Shown: in pieces, positions 1 to 10,913 of the stretch
Layout of the letters: every line of letters starts with the position of its first letter
Numbering within the stretch: the first letter of the stretch is position 1
Assembly: GCA_019236925.1 (NCBI GenBank)
Contig: JAFAID010000190.1
Coordinates: 17,067 to 81,066 of the forward strand
DNA: 64,000 nucleotides
Source of the DNA: Mycobacterium sp.
GTDB lineage: Bacteria; Actinomycetota; Actinomycetes; Mycobacteriales; Mycobacteriaceae
Direction of reading: 5' to 3'
Notes under the pieces: model-generated
Told to the model about the DNA's origin: nothing
The model's input: the letters and a program-made list of their open reading frames with translations, nothing else
The model's database searches: none
Made by a program: the position numbers and the translations under genes

Positions 1-1
1 C

Positions 2-355
2 GCCCTGCTAGAAGCGCTATCGGCCGGCGTCGAAGAGATCACCAGCGAGCTCGCCCCACGTTCGGTCGAGGTGCGGCTGCGCGGGCGTGATCCCGAGTTC
101 GTCGTCAGCGCCCCGCTTGACGAGCCGTCGGCCCACCAGCCTTTCGACGTCGCGTTCGGCGACGACGAAGGCGGCACCTGGCGAATCACCCTGCGGCTTC
201 CGGAAAGTCTGCGTGCCGCGGTCGAAGCTGCGACGCGCCACGACGGGTCGTCGCTGAACGCCTGGCTGGTCCGCGCGGTCGCGGCGGCCGTCCAGTCCAA
301 AGCAGGCCGGGCCACACCCGGCAGCGCCCGGCAAGTAACCGGCTGGGTGCGCTGA
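2..355 (+). CDS. C-terminal part of a small protein with a HicB/Arc-like C-terminal helix region; 5' end lies outside the window
   Basis: Frame 2 stays open from base 2 to the stop at 355; C-term ...ITLRLPESLRAAVEAATRHDGSSLNAWLVRAVAAAV resembles a ribbon-helix-helix DNA-binding segment. Confidence 0.65.
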   Translation, partial: ALLEALSAGVEEITSELAPRSVEVRLRGRDPEFVVSAPLDEPSAHQPFDVAFGDDEGGTWRITLRLPESLRAAVEAATRHDGSSLNAWLVRAVAAAVQSKAGRATPGSARQVTGWVR

Positions 356-388
356 TATCGCTAGACACCCACATCGAAGGAGAAGCCC

Positions 389-1198
389 ATGCCCACTTAC
401 GACACCCCTGAGCCCATCGCGGTACGCGTCGAGGCCGCGGCCGGTTCCGTCCGGCTCGTCGCGACGGACCGAAACGACACGGTCGTGGCGGTGCGCGCCC
501 ACGACGAGTCCCGTGCCGCCGACGTGCGAGCAGCCGACCAGACCCAGGTGTACTACGACAACGGCAAGCTGACGGTGTCCGCGCGGCGCGGCTTCGCGCT
601 CTTCCGCGGCGGCGCGGTCGACATCGACATCGCGCTGCCGTCGCGGTCCCGGCTGAAAGCCTCGGTGGCCTCGGCCGACGTGCGCGCGGAGGGCAGGTTC
701 GCCGACTGCAAGATCACCTCGGCCAGCGGCGACGTTGACGTCGACGTGGTCGAGGGAAATCTCAAGGCGGCCACCGCTTCCGGATCGGTCACCGTGCAGG
801 CGGTCGCCGGTAACGCATCGGTCGCGACGGCGTCCGGCAACGCGGCGATAGGTGAGCTCGACGGAGATCTGGCGTTCAAGGCTGCCAGTGGCGACCTCAG
901 CGTTGCGCGGCTGTGCGGCAGCCTGCGTGCACAGATGGCGTCGGGATCGGTCACGGTCACGACCGCAGTACGCGGCGCGATCTCGGCATTCACCAGCAGC
1001 GGCGAGGTCGGGGTCGGGGTGGTCGAAGGCACCGCCGCCCGATTGGACTTGATCACCGGCTCAGGTGCGGTCAGCAACCTGCTGGAGTCTGCCGACGGAC
1101 CGGCCGAGGGCGACGACACCCTGCTAATTCACGTGCGCACCGGCTCTGGAGACATCGACATCCACCGGGCGGTTGCGACGCACAGCACTGCCGGCTGA
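389..1198 (+). CDS. DUF4097-family beta-strand repeat protein
   Basis: Repeated 'ASGDVDV.../ASGSVTV/SGNAAIGEL/ASGDLSV/SSGEVGV/GSGDIDI' strands typical of DUF4097; 34 bp after the preceding CDS. Confidence 0.8.
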   Translation: MPTYDTPEPIAVRVEAAAGSVRLVATDRNDTVVAVRAHDESRAADVRAADQTQVYYDNGKLTVSARRGFALFRGGAVDIDIALPSRSRLKASVASADVRAEGRFADCKITSASGDVDVDVVEGNLKAATASGSVTVQAVAGNASVATASGNAAIGELDGDLAFKAASGDLSVARLCGSLRAQMASGSVTVTTAVRGAISAFTSSGEVGVGVVEGTAARLDLITGSGAVSNLLESADGPAEGDDTLLIHVRTGSGDIDIHRAVATHSTAG

Positions 1199-1203
1199 TC
1201 CGG

Positions 1204-1503
1204 CTACCTGAGCCAGCCGCGCCGACGGCCCCACCAGTCACGCACGACGAGAAAAAGCGCCAGCGCGGCGAAGCCGATCAAGTACAAGTTCTCGATGTGG
1301 CCGACGTGGTTGCCGTCGAGCATCAACAGCAGCAGGAAGACGATGGTCAGGCCGACGATGTGCCAGTTGCGGTGGTTGATCTTGCTCCAGCCCCAGTGTG
1401 CGGACGGCACATCAGCGACGTCGACTTCGCCTGCGCGCTCCACCTCGGTACCGGCCACGGCAACTCCTCGGGTTGGGATCGGGATGCCTGCATATTTTGG
1501 CAT
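1204..1503 (-). CDS. Small two-TM membrane protein, DUF2631-like (Rv2876-like); true start may be internal
   Basis: Two hydrophobic helices [14 protein letters not shown] and [16 protein letters not shown]; 99-aa ORF antisense to nothing else of note. Confidence 0.65.
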   Translation of the reverse strand: MPKYAGIPIPTRGVAVAGTEVERAGEVDVADVPSAHWGWSKINHRNWHIVGLTIVFLLLLMLDGNHVGHIENLYLIGFAALALFLVVRDWWGRRRGWLR

Positions 1504-1547
1504 ATCGCGATTCGCCGGGCTCGTCGGTGGCGCGGCACAATAAGTGG

Positions 1548-2711
1548 GTGACCAATCGTCGCCTCAGGACCCTGGTGCTGGGCAGTACCGGCTCCATCGG
1601 CACCCAGGCGCTGGAAGTCATCGCCGCCAACCCGGATCGCTTCGAGCTGGTCGGCATGGCCGCCGGGGGCGCAAACCCGGACCTGCTCGCGCGGCAGCGC
1701 GCCGAGACCGGTGTCACCAACATCGCCGTCGCCGACGAGCGCGCCGCGCACACCGTCGGCGACGTCACTTACCACGGGCCCGACGCGGTCACTCGGCTGA
1801 TTGAGAACACCGACGCCGACGTCGTGCTCAACGCGCTGGTCGGTGCGCTGGGGTTGCAGCCGACGCTGACCGCGCTGGCCACGGGCGCCCGGCTGGCACT
1901 GGCGAACAAGGAATCCCTGATCGCCGGCGGACCGCTCGTGCTGCAGGCGGCGCGGCCCGGCCAGATCGTGCCGGTGGATTCCGAGCACTCCGCGCTGGCG
2001 CAATGCCTGCGCGGCGGCTCCCCGGATGAGGTCGCCAAGCTGGTGCTCACCGCCTCCGGCGGGCCGTTTCGCGGTTGGTCGGCCGCCGACCTTGAGCACG
2101 TCACGCCCGAGCAGGCCGGCGCGCATCCGACCTGGTCGATGGGGCCGATGAACACCCTGAACTCGGCGTCGCTGGTCAACAAGGGACTCGAGCTCATCGA
2201 AGCCCATCTGCTCTTCCGCATCCCGTACCGGCGGATCGAAGTCGTCGTGCACCCGCAGTCGATCGCGCACTCCATGGTCACGTTCACCGACGGCTCGACG
2301 ATCGCCCAGGCCAGTCCGCCGGACATGAAACTGCCGATCGCGCTGGCGCTCGGCTGGCCGGCCAGAGTGCCGGCTGTGGCCGCGGCGTGCGATTTCACCA
2401 CCGCCTCGAGCTGGGAGTTCGAGCCACTGGACACTCAGGTCTTCCCGGCGGTCGAACTGGCGCGCCAGGCCGGCGAGACGGGCGGCTGCATGACCGCCGT
2501 CTACAACGCGGCCAACGAAGAAGCGGCAGAGGCCTTCCTGGCGGGCCGGATCGGATTCCCGGCCATCGTGCGAACAATTGCCGACGTCCTGAGCGCCGCC
2601 GACCAGTGGGCCGCCGAACCCGCTACCGTGGAAGACGTACTCGACGCGCAGCGCTGGGCCCGTGTGAAGGCCCGGCAGGCGGTCACACAGGAGGTCCTAC
2701 CAACCCGATGA
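1548..2711 (+). CDS. dxr: 1-deoxy-D-xylulose 5-phosphate reductoisomerase
   Basis: [23 protein letters not shown] motif, [38 protein letters not shown] start at 1548. Confidence 0.96.
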   Translation: MTNRRLRTLVLGSTGSIGTQALEVIAANPDRFELVGMAAGGANPDLLARQRAETGVTNIAVADERAAHTVGDVTYHGPDAVTRLIENTDADVVLNALVGALGLQPTLTALATGARLALANKESLIAGGPLVLQAARPGQIVPVDSEHSALAQCLRGGSPDEVAKLVLTASGGPFRGWSAADLEHVTPEQAGAHPTWSMGPMNTLNSASLVNKGLELIEAHLLFRIPYRRIEVVVHPQSIAHSMVTFTDGSTIAQASPPDMKLPIALALGWPARVPAVAAACDFTTASSWEFEPLDTQVFPAVELARQAGETGGCMTAVYNAANEEAAEAFLAGRIGFPAIVRTIADVLSAADQWAAEPATVEDVLDAQRWARVKARQAVTQEVLPTR

Positions 2712-3913
2712 TGTTCGTTATCGGCATTGTGCTGTTTGCGCTCGCCATCCTGATTTCAGTGGCGCTGCATGAGTGCGGCCACATGTGGGCCGCGCTGGCC
2801 ACCGGGATGAAGGTGCGCCGTTATTTCGTCGGCTTCGGTCCGACGCTGTGGTCGACGCGGCGCGGCGAAACCGAGTACGGCGTCAAGGCCATTCCGGCCG
2901 GCGGTTTCTGCGACATCGCCGGCATGACGTCGGTCGAGGAACTTGCGCCCGACGAGCGCGACCGTGCCATGTGCAAGCAGAAGACCTGGAAACGCGTCGC
3001 GGTGTTGTTCGCCGGCCCGGGCATGAACTTCGTCATCGGCCTGGTGCTGATCTACGTCATCGCGGTCACCTGGGGACTGCCGAACCTGCATCCCACCGCC
3101 GTTATCGGTCAAACCGCTTGTGCGGCTTCGGAAATCAAACAAGGCCAATTCGAGAAGTGCACCGGCGACGGGCCTGCGGCCGCAGCCGGGATCAAGGCCG
3201 GCGATGTGGTGGTCAAGGTCGGCGACACTCCGGTCACCGACTTCTCCGACATGGCCGCCGCGGTGCAAAAGCTGCACGGCACCGTCCCGATCGTGATCAA
3301 GCGCGACGGCCAAACGATGACCAAGTACGTCGACATCACGCAGCGGCAGCGCTGGGTCACTGACGGCAACGGCGGCGCGAAGCCGTCGACGATCGGGGTA
3401 ATGGGCGTGACGGGCACCGAACCCCGGCCGACGCGGTACAACGTCGTCACCGCCGTGCCGGCCACCTTTGCCTTCACCGGCAACCTGTCGGTGATGCTGG
3501 GCAAATCGCTGGTCGCCATCCCGACCAAGATCGGCGCCCTGATACACGCGATCGGCGGCGGCCAGCGCTCCCTGGATACGCCGATCAGCGTCGTCGGCGC
3601 CAGCATCATCGGCGGGGACACCGTCGATCATGGCGTCTGGATGGCGTTCTGGCTCTTCCTGGCGCAGCTGAATTTCATCCTGGGCGTCATCAACCTGTTG
3701 CCGCTGCTGCCGTTCGACGGCGGGCACATCGCCATCGCGGTCTATGAAAAGCTGCGCAACATGATCCGGTCGGCGCGCGGCAAGGTCGCAGCGGCGCCGG
3801 TCAACTACCTCAAACTGATGCCCGCAACCTACGTAGTCTTGGTGCTGGTGGTCGGTTACATGCTGTTGACGGTGACCGCCGACGTGGTCAACCCGATCCG
3901 ACTGTTCCAGTAG
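2708..3913 (+). CDS. rip1: Site-2 intramembrane zinc metalloprotease Rip1 (RseP-like) with PDZ domain
   Basis: HECGH near N-terminus, PDZ-like region [35 protein letters not shown] overlap with dxr stop. Confidence 0.95.
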   Translation: MMFVIGIVLFALAILISVALHECGHMWAALATGMKVRRYFVGFGPTLWSTRRGETEYGVKAIPAGGFCDIAGMTSVEELAPDERDRAMCKQKTWKRVAVLFAGPGMNFVIGLVLIYVIAVTWGLPNLHPTAVIGQTACAASEIKQGQFEKCTGDGPAAAAGIKAGDVVVKVGDTPVTDFSDMAAAVQKLHGTVPIVIKRDGQTMTKYVDITQRQRWVTDGNGGAKPSTIGVMGVTGTEPRPTRYNVVTAVPATFAFTGNLSVMLGKSLVAIPTKIGALIHAIGGGQRSLDTPISVVGASIIGGDTVDHGVWMAFWLFLAQLNFILGVINLLPLLPFDGGHIAIAVYEKLRNMIRSARGKVAAAPVNYLKLMPATYVVLVLVVGYMLLTVTADVVNPIRLFQ

Positions 3914-3980
3914 GCCTGACAGAAGGCTCGCAGAAAAGGCTCGCAAAAAAGGAAAAAAGGAAAGGAAGCGAAGGCAAACC

Positions 3981-5138
3981 GTGACCACAGGTCTGGGCAT
4001 GCCGGCCGCCCCGGCGCCCACGCTGGCGCCACGACGCAAGACGCGGCAACTGATGGTCCGCGATGTGGGGGTCGGTAGCGATCACCCGATTTCGGTGCAG
4101 TCGATGTGCACCACCAAGACGCACGACATCAACTCGACCTTGCAGCAGATCGCCGAGTTGACCGCCGCCGGCTGCGACATCGTCCGGGTGGCGTGCCCAC
4201 GCCAGGAAGACGCCGACGCGTTACCGGCGATCGCCAAGAAGAGCAAGATTCCGGTCATCGCCGACATCCACTTCCAGCCGAAGTACATATTCGCGGCCAT
4301 CGACGCCGGCTGCGCCGCGGTGCGGGTAAACCCCGGCAACATCAAGGAATTCGACGGCCGGGTGGGCGAGGTCGCCAAGGCCGCCGCCGCGGCCGGCATC
4401 CCGATCCGCATCGGCGTCAACGCCGGGTCGCTGGACAAGCGATTCATGGAGAAGTACGGCAAGGCCACGCCCGAGGCGCTGGTCGAGTCGGCGCTGTGGG
4501 AAGCCTCGTTGTTCGAAGAGCACGGCTTCGGCAACATCAAGATCAGCGTCAAGCACAACGACCCGGTCGTCATGGTCGCCGCCTACGAGCGGCTGGCCGC
4601 GCAATGCGATTACCCGTTGCACCTCGGTGTTACCGAGGCCGGTCCGGCTTTCCAGGGCACCATCAAGTCCGCGGTCGCCTTCGGCGCGCTGTTGTCGCGG
4701 GGCATCGGCGACACCATCCGGGTATCGCTGTCGGCGCCGCCCGTCGAAGAGGTCAAGGTCGGCACTCAGATCCTCGAGTCGCTGAACCTAAGGCCGCGCT
4801 CGCTGGAGATCGTGTCCTGCCCGTCGTGCGGTCGCGCCCAGGTGGATGTCTACACCCTGGCCAATGAGGTCACCGCCGGGCTCGACGGCCTCGATGTACC
4901 GCTGCGGGTGGCCGTAATGGGCTGTGTGGTCAACGGTCCGGGGGAGGCCCGGGAGGCCGATCTCGGCGTCGCATCGGGCAACGGCAAGGGCCAGATCTTC
5001 GTCCGCGGCGAGGTGATCAAGACCGTGCCGGAGGCGCAGATCGTCGAAACGCTGATCGAGGAAGCCATGCGACTCGCCGCGGAGAAGGGCGCCACGGGCA
5101 CAGAAGCAAGCGGTTCCCCTGTTGTGACCGTAAGCTGA
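3981..5138 (+). CDS. ispG: 4-hydroxy-3-methylbut-2-enyl diphosphate synthase (flavodoxin)
   Basis: [62 protein letters not shown]. Confidence 0.96.
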   Translation: MTTGLGMPAAPAPTLAPRRKTRQLMVRDVGVGSDHPISVQSMCTTKTHDINSTLQQIAELTAAGCDIVRVACPRQEDADALPAIAKKSKIPVIADIHFQPKYIFAAIDAGCAAVRVNPGNIKEFDGRVGEVAKAAAAAGIPIRIGVNAGSLDKRFMEKYGKATPEALVESALWEASLFEEHGFGNIKISVKHNDPVVMVAAYERLAAQCDYPLHLGVTEAGPAFQGTIKSAVAFGALLSRGIGDTIRVSLSAPPVEEVKVGTQILESLNLRPRSLEIVSCPSCGRAQVDVYTLANEVTAGLDGLDVPLRVAVMGCVVNGPGEAREADLGVASGNGKGQIFVRGEVIKTVPEAQIVETLIEEAMRLAAEKGATGTEASGSPVVTVS

Positions 5139-5193
5139 GACGTGGCTCACTCGAGCCAAACAGTCGGTCCCTAAAGAGCCAGGAAGAGTCAGC

Positions 5194-6048
5194 ATGTCGG
5201 CTCCGCCCATCCGTCGCTTGGTCAATGAGCGACGGGTGTCGGTAGTGCGCGACGGCGCCGCGGTGCGCCGTGTCTTTGACGACGATCCCATAGGGTCATG
5301 CATGGTCGCCGCCCGGGTGGCTGATCACGGCATGGACCCCAACGCGATCGGTGGCGAGTTGTGGACGCGCCGCGGCCCCGACGAGTCGCTGTGTTACGCC
5401 GGCGCGAACCTGATTCCGCTGCGCGGCCGGCTGAGCGATCTGTATGCGTTCGCCGACGCGGCGCTGACCGCGTCGCGACGGTGTTCGTCACTGGTCGGCC
5501 GGGCAGAGTTCGTGATGCCGATGTGGCAGCGGTTGGCGCCGGCGTGGGGCCCGGCCCGGGATGTGCGTGAGCATCAGCCGTTGATGTCGCTGAATTCGAT
5601 GCCGACCTGTGCGATCGATCCGGACGTGCGCCAGGTGCGGCCCGACGAGATCGACACCTACCTGGTGGCCGCGGTCGACATGTTCATCGGCGAGGTCGGC
5701 GTCGACCCGCGGCTCGGCGACGGCGGCCGCGGCTACCGGCGTCGGGTGGCCAGCCTGATCGCGGCCGGTCGAGCGTGGGCCCGCTTCGAGGACGGCCAGG
5801 TGATCTTCAAGGCCGAAGTCGGGTCTCAGTCGCCGGCGGTCAGCCAGATCCAAGGGGTTTGGGTGCATCCCGAGTGGCGCGGCCGAGGTCTGGGCACCGC
5901 CGGCACCGCGACGCTGGCAGCGGTGATCGTGGGCACCGGTCGCATCGCCAGCTTGTACGTGAACGACTTCAACACGGTCGCCCGGGCAACCTACGACCGA
6001 ATCGGCTTCGTCGAAGTCGGCACCTTCGCGACGGTCCTGCTGGACTGA
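5194..6048 (+). CDS. GNAT-family acetyltransferase (Rv2867c-like)
   Basis: GVWVHPEWRGRGLGTAGTATLA acetyl-CoA motif; YDRIGFVEVG at C-terminus; position after ispG. Confidence 0.9.
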   Translation: MSAPPIRRLVNERRVSVVRDGAAVRRVFDDDPIGSCMVAARVADHGMDPNAIGGELWTRRGPDESLCYAGANLIPLRGRLSDLYAFADAALTASRRCSSLVGRAEFVMPMWQRLAPAWGPARDVREHQPLMSLNSMPTCAIDPDVRQVRPDEIDTYLVAAVDMFIGEVGVDPRLGDGGRGYRRRVASLIAAGRAWARFEDGQVIFKAEVGSQSPAVSQIQGVWVHPEWRGRGLGTAGTATLAAVIVGTGRIASLYVNDFNTVARATYDRIGFVEVGTFATVLLD

Positions 6049-6140
6049 GTTCGGCGCGAACCCCCGTCGTTACCGCGTAACGATTCAATCTCGGTGCGCC
6101 TCCGCCGATCCGGCGGCACGATTTCATAACATCTGCCTCA

Positions 6141-7958
6141 ATGGCAACAAAAACCACACTGGCAACAGGCGCAAGCTTTACTTTGGCGGCGCTTGTCACG
6201 ATGGCCGCGGTCGCGGCCTGCACTCCGCGGCCCGAGGGCCCGGCGCCAGCAGCCGAGCGGTTCTTCGCTGCGTTGTCGACCGGCGACACCGCTGCCGCCG
6301 CCGAGTTCAGCGATGCTCCCAGCGACGCGCGCGAAGCGCTCAATGCCGCGTGGGCCGGGCTGCAAGCCAGCCACTTGGACACCCAGATTCTCGCCTCGAA
6401 GTACACCGAGGACATCGGCACGGTGAACTATCGCTACACCTGGCATCTGCCGAAGAATCGGATATGGACGTACGACGGCCAGCTGAAAATGGCCCGCTAC
6501 GAGGGTCATTGGCAGGTCCGGTGGAACACCACCGACTTGCATCCACGCCTCGGCGAGCATCAGACGTTCGCGCTGCGGGCCGATCCGCCGCGACGTGCCG
6601 CGGTGAACGAAGTCGGTGGCACCGACGTGCTGGCTCCCGGCTACCTGTACCACTACACGCTCGACGCCTCGAAGGCCGGCGGCTACCTGATCACGACGGC
6701 CCGCGCGGTGGTCGATGCGCTGCACCCCTTCGACGACACGCTCAACGACCCGCAGCGACTGGCCGAGCAGGCCAGCGCGTCGGGCAAACCGACGGACTTG
6801 ATCACGCTGCGCACCGACGACAACAACAACGTCGCCCCCGCGATCGGCAACCTGCCCGGCGTGGTGATCACCCCGCAGGCCGAGCTGCTGCCGACCGACT
6901 ACCACTTCGCGTCGGCCCTGATGGGTCAGGTGAAGAAGGCGGTGATCGACCAGCTCGACGGCCAAGCGGGCTGGCGGGTGGTCAGCGTCAACCAGAACGA
7001 CGTGGACGTCGCGGTGCTAAATGAGGTGGAGCCGTCGCCCGCCGCGTCGGTCTCGATCAGCCTGGATCGGGCGGTGCAGAACGCCGCTCAGCACGCGGTG
7101 GACAACCAGAGTCGTCAGGCGATGATCGTGGTGATCAAACCCTCGACCGGCGAGATTCTCGCCGTCGCGCAGAATGCTGCCGCCGACGCCATCGGTCCTC
7201 TTGCCACAACCGGCCTCTACCCGCCTGGGTCGACGTTCAAGATGGTCACCGCGGGCGCGGCTCTCGAGCGCGACTTGGCAAGCCCGAACACACTTTTGGG
7301 CTGTCCCGCAGAGATCGACATCGGACATCGCACCATCCCCAACTACGGCGGGTTCGATCTGGGTGTGGTGCCGATGTCGCGGGCATTCGCCAGTTCGTGC
7401 AACACCACGTTCGCCGAATTGGCCAGCCGGATGCCGCCGCGCGGCTTGTCACAGGAGGCAAGCCAGTACGGCATCGGACTGGATTACCAGGTGGACGGCA
7501 TCAACACGGTCACCGGTTCGGTGCCGCCGACGGTCGATTTGGCCGAGCGCACCGAGGACGGCTTCGGTCAGGGCAAGGTGCTGGCGTCACCGTTTGGCAT
7601 GGCGCTGGTCGCGGCCACGGTGGCCGCGGGGAGGACGCCGGTGCCGAAGCTGATCGAGGGACGGACGACGACGATCAGCGGCGACACCACGCCGATCAGC
7701 GAGAAGGTGATCGAGGGTCTGCGGCCGATGATGCGGTTGGTGGTCACCAACGGCACCGGCAAGGACATCGCGGGCTGCGGCCAGGTATTCGGGAAGACCG
7801 GTGAGGCCGAGTTCCCCGGCGGTTCGCATTCCTGGTTCGCCGGCTATCGGGGCGATCTGGCGTTCGCGTCGCTGATCGTCGGGGGCGGTAGTTCGGAGTA
7901 CGCGGTGCGGATGACGAAGTTCATGTTCGACGTGCTGCCGGCGGATTATCTGGCCTGA
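6141..7958 (+). CDS. Penicillin-binding lipoprotein (Rv2864c-like PBP-lipo)
   Basis: Lipobox-like AAVAAC; transpeptidase motifs STFK (PPGSTFKMVTA), SCN (ASSCNTTF), KTG (FGKTGEAEF). Confidence 0.93.
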   Translation: MATKTTLATGASFTLAALVTMAAVAACTPRPEGPAPAAERFFAALSTGDTAAAAEFSDAPSDAREALNAAWAGLQASHLDTQILASKYTEDIGTVNYRYTWHLPKNRIWTYDGQLKMARYEGHWQVRWNTTDLHPRLGEHQTFALRADPPRRAAVNEVGGTDVLAPGYLYHYTLDASKAGGYLITTARAVVDALHPFDDTLNDPQRLAEQASASGKPTDLITLRTDDNNNVAPAIGNLPGVVITPQAELLPTDYHFASALMGQVKKAVIDQLDGQAGWRVVSVNQNDVDVAVLNEVEPSPAASVSISLDRAVQNAAQHAVDNQSRQAMIVVIKPSTGEILAVAQNAAADAIGPLATTGLYPPGSTFKMVTAGAALERDLASPNTLLGCPAEIDIGHRTIPNYGGFDLGVVPMSRAFASSCNTTFAELASRMPPRGLSQEASQYGIGLDYQVDGINTVTGSVPPTVDLAERTEDGFGQGKVLASPFGMALVAATVAAGRTPVPKLIEGRTTTISGDTTPISEKVIEGLRPMMRLVVTNGTGKDIAGCGQVFGKTGEAEFPGGSHSWFAGYRGDLAFASLIVGGGSSEYAVRMTKFMFDVLPADYLA

Positions 7959-7986
7959 AAGCTGCTGCGGCCATATGGCATAACGG

Positions 7987-8024
7987 CTTGTCGCCCGGCC
8001 GCGGGGGCGCAACCGGGCGACAAG
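7987..8024. terminator. Perfect 12-bp stem hairpin downstream of the PBP gene (no clear U-tract)
   Basis: CTTGTCGCCCGG (7987-7998) / CCGGGCGACAAG (8013-8024). Confidence 0.6.
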
Positions 8025-8164
8025 GTCCTGATGACCGAGTTGACAGCCCACCCCTCAGAGGTTGTCGAACTTCCCCGACCCGCCAGTCTCGGCAGAACCG
8101 GCCACCTCATCAGAGAGCCGGATTACTCAGTACCCCCGCGAAAAACGCATTGGCGAACGCCGAT

Positions 8165-8199
8165 CTGACCGGCGGGACCAGTGCGGCCCCGCCGGTCAG
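8165..8199. terminator. Perfect 12-bp stem hairpin between convergent genes
   Basis: CTGACCGGCGGG (8165-8176) / CCCGCCGGTCAG (8188-8199). Confidence 0.6.
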
Positions 8200-8214
8200 T
8201 CGGTTCCCCCCTCA

Positions 8215-8244
8215 GCGTCCGGGTTGCTGAGATGACCCGGACGC
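8215..8244. terminator. Second hairpin, 10-bp stem, adjacent to the one above
   Basis: GCGTCCGGGT (8215-8224) / ACCCGGACGC (8235-8244). Confidence 0.55.
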
Positions 8245-8255
8245 CTAGATCATCG

Positions 8256-8774
8256 TTAGCCACTCCCGCCCAACAGGAGGTTGATCAGCGGGTCGAGCAC
8301 GAAGGCAAGACCGGTCGGGGTCAACAGACCGTAGTCAAGGCCCGTAGCGAGGTAGCCAAGGGTGTCGTCAGGAGCAAGGTAGGCGCCACCGGCCAGGTCG
8401 CCAGCGAAGCTGGGGTCCAAGCCGCCGGTCTGCTCGTAGAAGGCGCTCGGGTCGATCGAGTTGATCAGGTCGGCGAGCGGGTGGTCGGTGCTGGCCTCGA
8501 ACTGGCTGACGTCCGTCATGAACGTGAGATCGCCGGTCGGGTTTGAGGTGGCCAGGTTGCTGTCAAGCAGCGCGTTGTCGATGCCTTGCTGGCCCATGGC
8601 CCCGAACAGGACATCGTAGGGGTCCGGCGGGGTGTAGGGGTCGATGTAGGGCGTGGTGATGTCGGCGTGCGCGGTGCCCATGCTGAGCATCACGGCGGCC
8701 AATGCGCCGCCGGCGGCGGTAGCCAAACCGAAGGCGGTACGACGCCCACGTCCGGTAGAGTCATTGCGACTCAT
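8256..8774 (-). CDS. Exported mycobacterial protein of unknown function, 172 aa
   Basis: Signal peptide RRTAFGLATAAGGALAAVMLSMGTAHA; GGAGG ribosome-binding site upstream of ATG. Confidence 0.75.
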   Translation of the reverse strand: MSRNDSTGRGRRTAFGLATAAGGALAAVMLSMGTAHADITTPYIDPYTPPDPYDVLFGAMGQQGIDNALLDSNLATSNPTGDLTFMTDVSQFEASTDHPLADLINSIDPSAFYEQTGGLDPSFAGDLAGGAYLAPDDTLGYLATGLDYGLLTPTGLAFVLDPLINLLLGGSG

Positions 8775-9424
8775 GTGCGAGCCTCCAATCTAGGTATCAC
8801 TCGATGTGGATTGTGGGGTTGCCGCCCCACAGCCGTTGGCTCGTACATGAGTCTTTGCCCCCACTGCTAGAGCCATCGACTGGGGAAGCATATATCACGA
8901 TTCGACGTTCGTTAAGCGTTTCTCTAATAAAAAACTCAGCCGAACCTGCGTCGCTGTTAAGTCTCCTCTTAGGTGTCGTTTCGAACAGCAAGAATAAGGC
9001 CTGGGCTCGCCTAATGGACTGCTGCTGGACGCCTCCCGGCAACCTTCAGTGGCGGATCGGGCCTGAAACAGCAGGTCGAAGGGTAGCAACTGCGGCGGCC
9101 CCGAACCAACGTGGTCCAGCTGTCCAATATTCGGAACTAAAGTGCCGATAGTCGGATTGATTTCCCAAAGATTCGAACATCTAATCTAGAAATCGTGATC
9201 CTGATAAGTGAAGCCTTAACGCTTTCTTGACGTCATGACGAGATCATTTGTCGCGTGTCGAATTACGAGCTTCAATTTTATGAAATAGCGCATTAGAGTT
9301 TATTTTGGCACCTTTTCCGTTCTATAGGTATGAAAGTACGGCCGGTAGCACGGCCGACCTGGACAGGTCGGCACGGCTTTCAACGGGCGCCCGTGCATGT
9401 GGGTGGCGGTAGATTAGTAGCGCC

Positions 9425-10009
9425 ATGACGCGCCCTGACGAACTGACCGAACTGCGGGTGTCCGATGCCGACCGCAACGGCACGCTGCGCCGCCTACACA
9501 ATGCGGTTGCGCTCGGGCTGATCGACATCGGCGAGTTCGAGGAACGCTCGTCGCACGTGTCCTACGCCCGGACCCGCAGCGAGTTGGACAGCCTCGTCGG
9601 GGATCTTCCCGGGCCGGGGGCGATCGTCACGTCGGCGGCCGATCGGGTGGAGCTGCGCGGCTGGGCCGGGTCGCTCAAGCGTCACGGGGAGTGGACGGTG
9701 CCGACCCGGCTGGCATTGGTGCGCCGAATGGGCTCGGTCGAGCTGGACCTGATCAAGGCGCGATTCGCCGGGCCGGTCGTCGTCGTCGAGCTCGACATGA
9801 GGTTTGGGTCGGTAGAGATCCGATTGCCCGACGGCGCCAGTGCGTCGATCGACGACGTGCAGGTCTACGGCGGCAGCGCCAGCGATCGCCGGAAAGACGC
9901 GCCCGCCGAGGGCACGCCGCATGTGGTGTTGACCGGTCGGGTGGTGTGCGGCTCGGTGAAGGTCAAAGGACCACGCCGGTCGTTGCTGCGTCGGCGTCGG
10001 CGTGCTTGA
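9425..10009 (+). CDS. DUF1707 domain protein
   Basis: RVSDADRNGTLRRLHNAVALGLIDIGEFEERSSHVSYARTRSELDSLVGDLP matches the DUF1707 pattern. Confidence 0.85.
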   Translation: MTRPDELTELRVSDADRNGTLRRLHNAVALGLIDIGEFEERSSHVSYARTRSELDSLVGDLPGPGAIVTSAADRVELRGWAGSLKRHGEWTVPTRLALVRRMGSVELDLIKARFAGPVVVVELDMRFGSVEIRLPDGASASIDDVQVYGGSASDRRKDAPAEGTPHVVLTGRVVCGSVKVKGPRRSLLRRRRRA

Positions 10010-10039
10010 GCACACGCAATAACAGATACGCTGGTCGGT

Positions 10040-10897
10040 ATGCCTGTTCGTTCCGCGTTGTCCGCCGGCGTGCTGTCGCCGACACTGCCGGTGCCCAAGT
10101 CGATCCCGCGCCCGGAGTATGTCGGCAAGCCGACGGCGAGGGAGGGCACTGAGCCGTGGGTGCAAACATCCGAAGTGATCGAGAAGATGCGGGTGGCCGG
10201 CCGGATTGCGGCCGGCTCGCTCGCCGAAGCGGGTAAGGCGGTCGCGCCCGGCGTGACGACCGACGCGCTGGACCGCGTCGCGCATGACTACATGGTCGAC
10301 CACGGCGCCTATCCATCCACGTTGGGCTACAAGAGTTTCCCCAAGTCGTGCTGTACGTCGCTGAACGAGGTCATCTGCCACGGCATCCCGGACTCGACGG
10401 TGATCGAAGACGGCGACATCGTCAACATCGACGTCACCGCGTACATCGACGGCGTGCACGGTGACACCAACGCCACGTTTCTGGCCGGCGACGTCTCCGA
10501 AGAGCACCGGCTACTGGTCGAGCGCACCCACGAGGCGACGATGCGGGCAATCAAAGCCGTCAAGCCGGGCCGTGCGCTGTCGGTGGTCGGGCGCGTCATC
10601 GAATCCTATGCAAACCGGTTCGGCTACAACGTCGTTCGCGACTTCACCGGGCACGGCATCGGTACCACCTTTCACAACGGGCTGGTCGTGCTGCACTACG
10701 ACCAGCCGTCGGTCACCACGATCCTCGAGCCCGGGATGACGTTCACCATCGAGCCGATGATCAACCTCGGCGCACTGGACTACGAGATCTGGGACGACGG
10801 CTGGACGGTGGTCACCAAAGACCGCAAATGGACCGCGCAATTCGAACACACATTGCTGGTCACCGAGTCCGGCGTGGACATCCTCACCCTGCCGTGA
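10040..10897 (+). CDS. mapB: Type I methionine aminopeptidase
   Basis: [71 protein letters not shown]. Confidence 0.96.
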   Translation: MPVRSALSAGVLSPTLPVPKSIPRPEYVGKPTAREGTEPWVQTSEVIEKMRVAGRIAAGSLAEAGKAVAPGVTTDALDRVAHDYMVDHGAYPSTLGYKSFPKSCCTSLNEVICHGIPDSTVIEDGDIVNIDVTAYIDGVHGDTNATFLAGDVSEEHRLLVERTHEATMRAIKAVKPGRALSVVGRVIESYANRFGYNVVRDFTGHGIGTTFHNGLVVLHYDQPSVTTILEPGMTFTIEPMINLGALDYEIWDDGWTVVTKDRKWTAQFEHTLLVTESGVDILTLP

Positions 10898-10913
10898 CCG
10901 CTGCGCCCAAACC

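Noticed and set aside
8804-9151. 115-aa ORF in the AT-rich intergenic region
   Set aside because: No ribosome-binding site or family similarity; sits in the likely promoter region of the exported protein.
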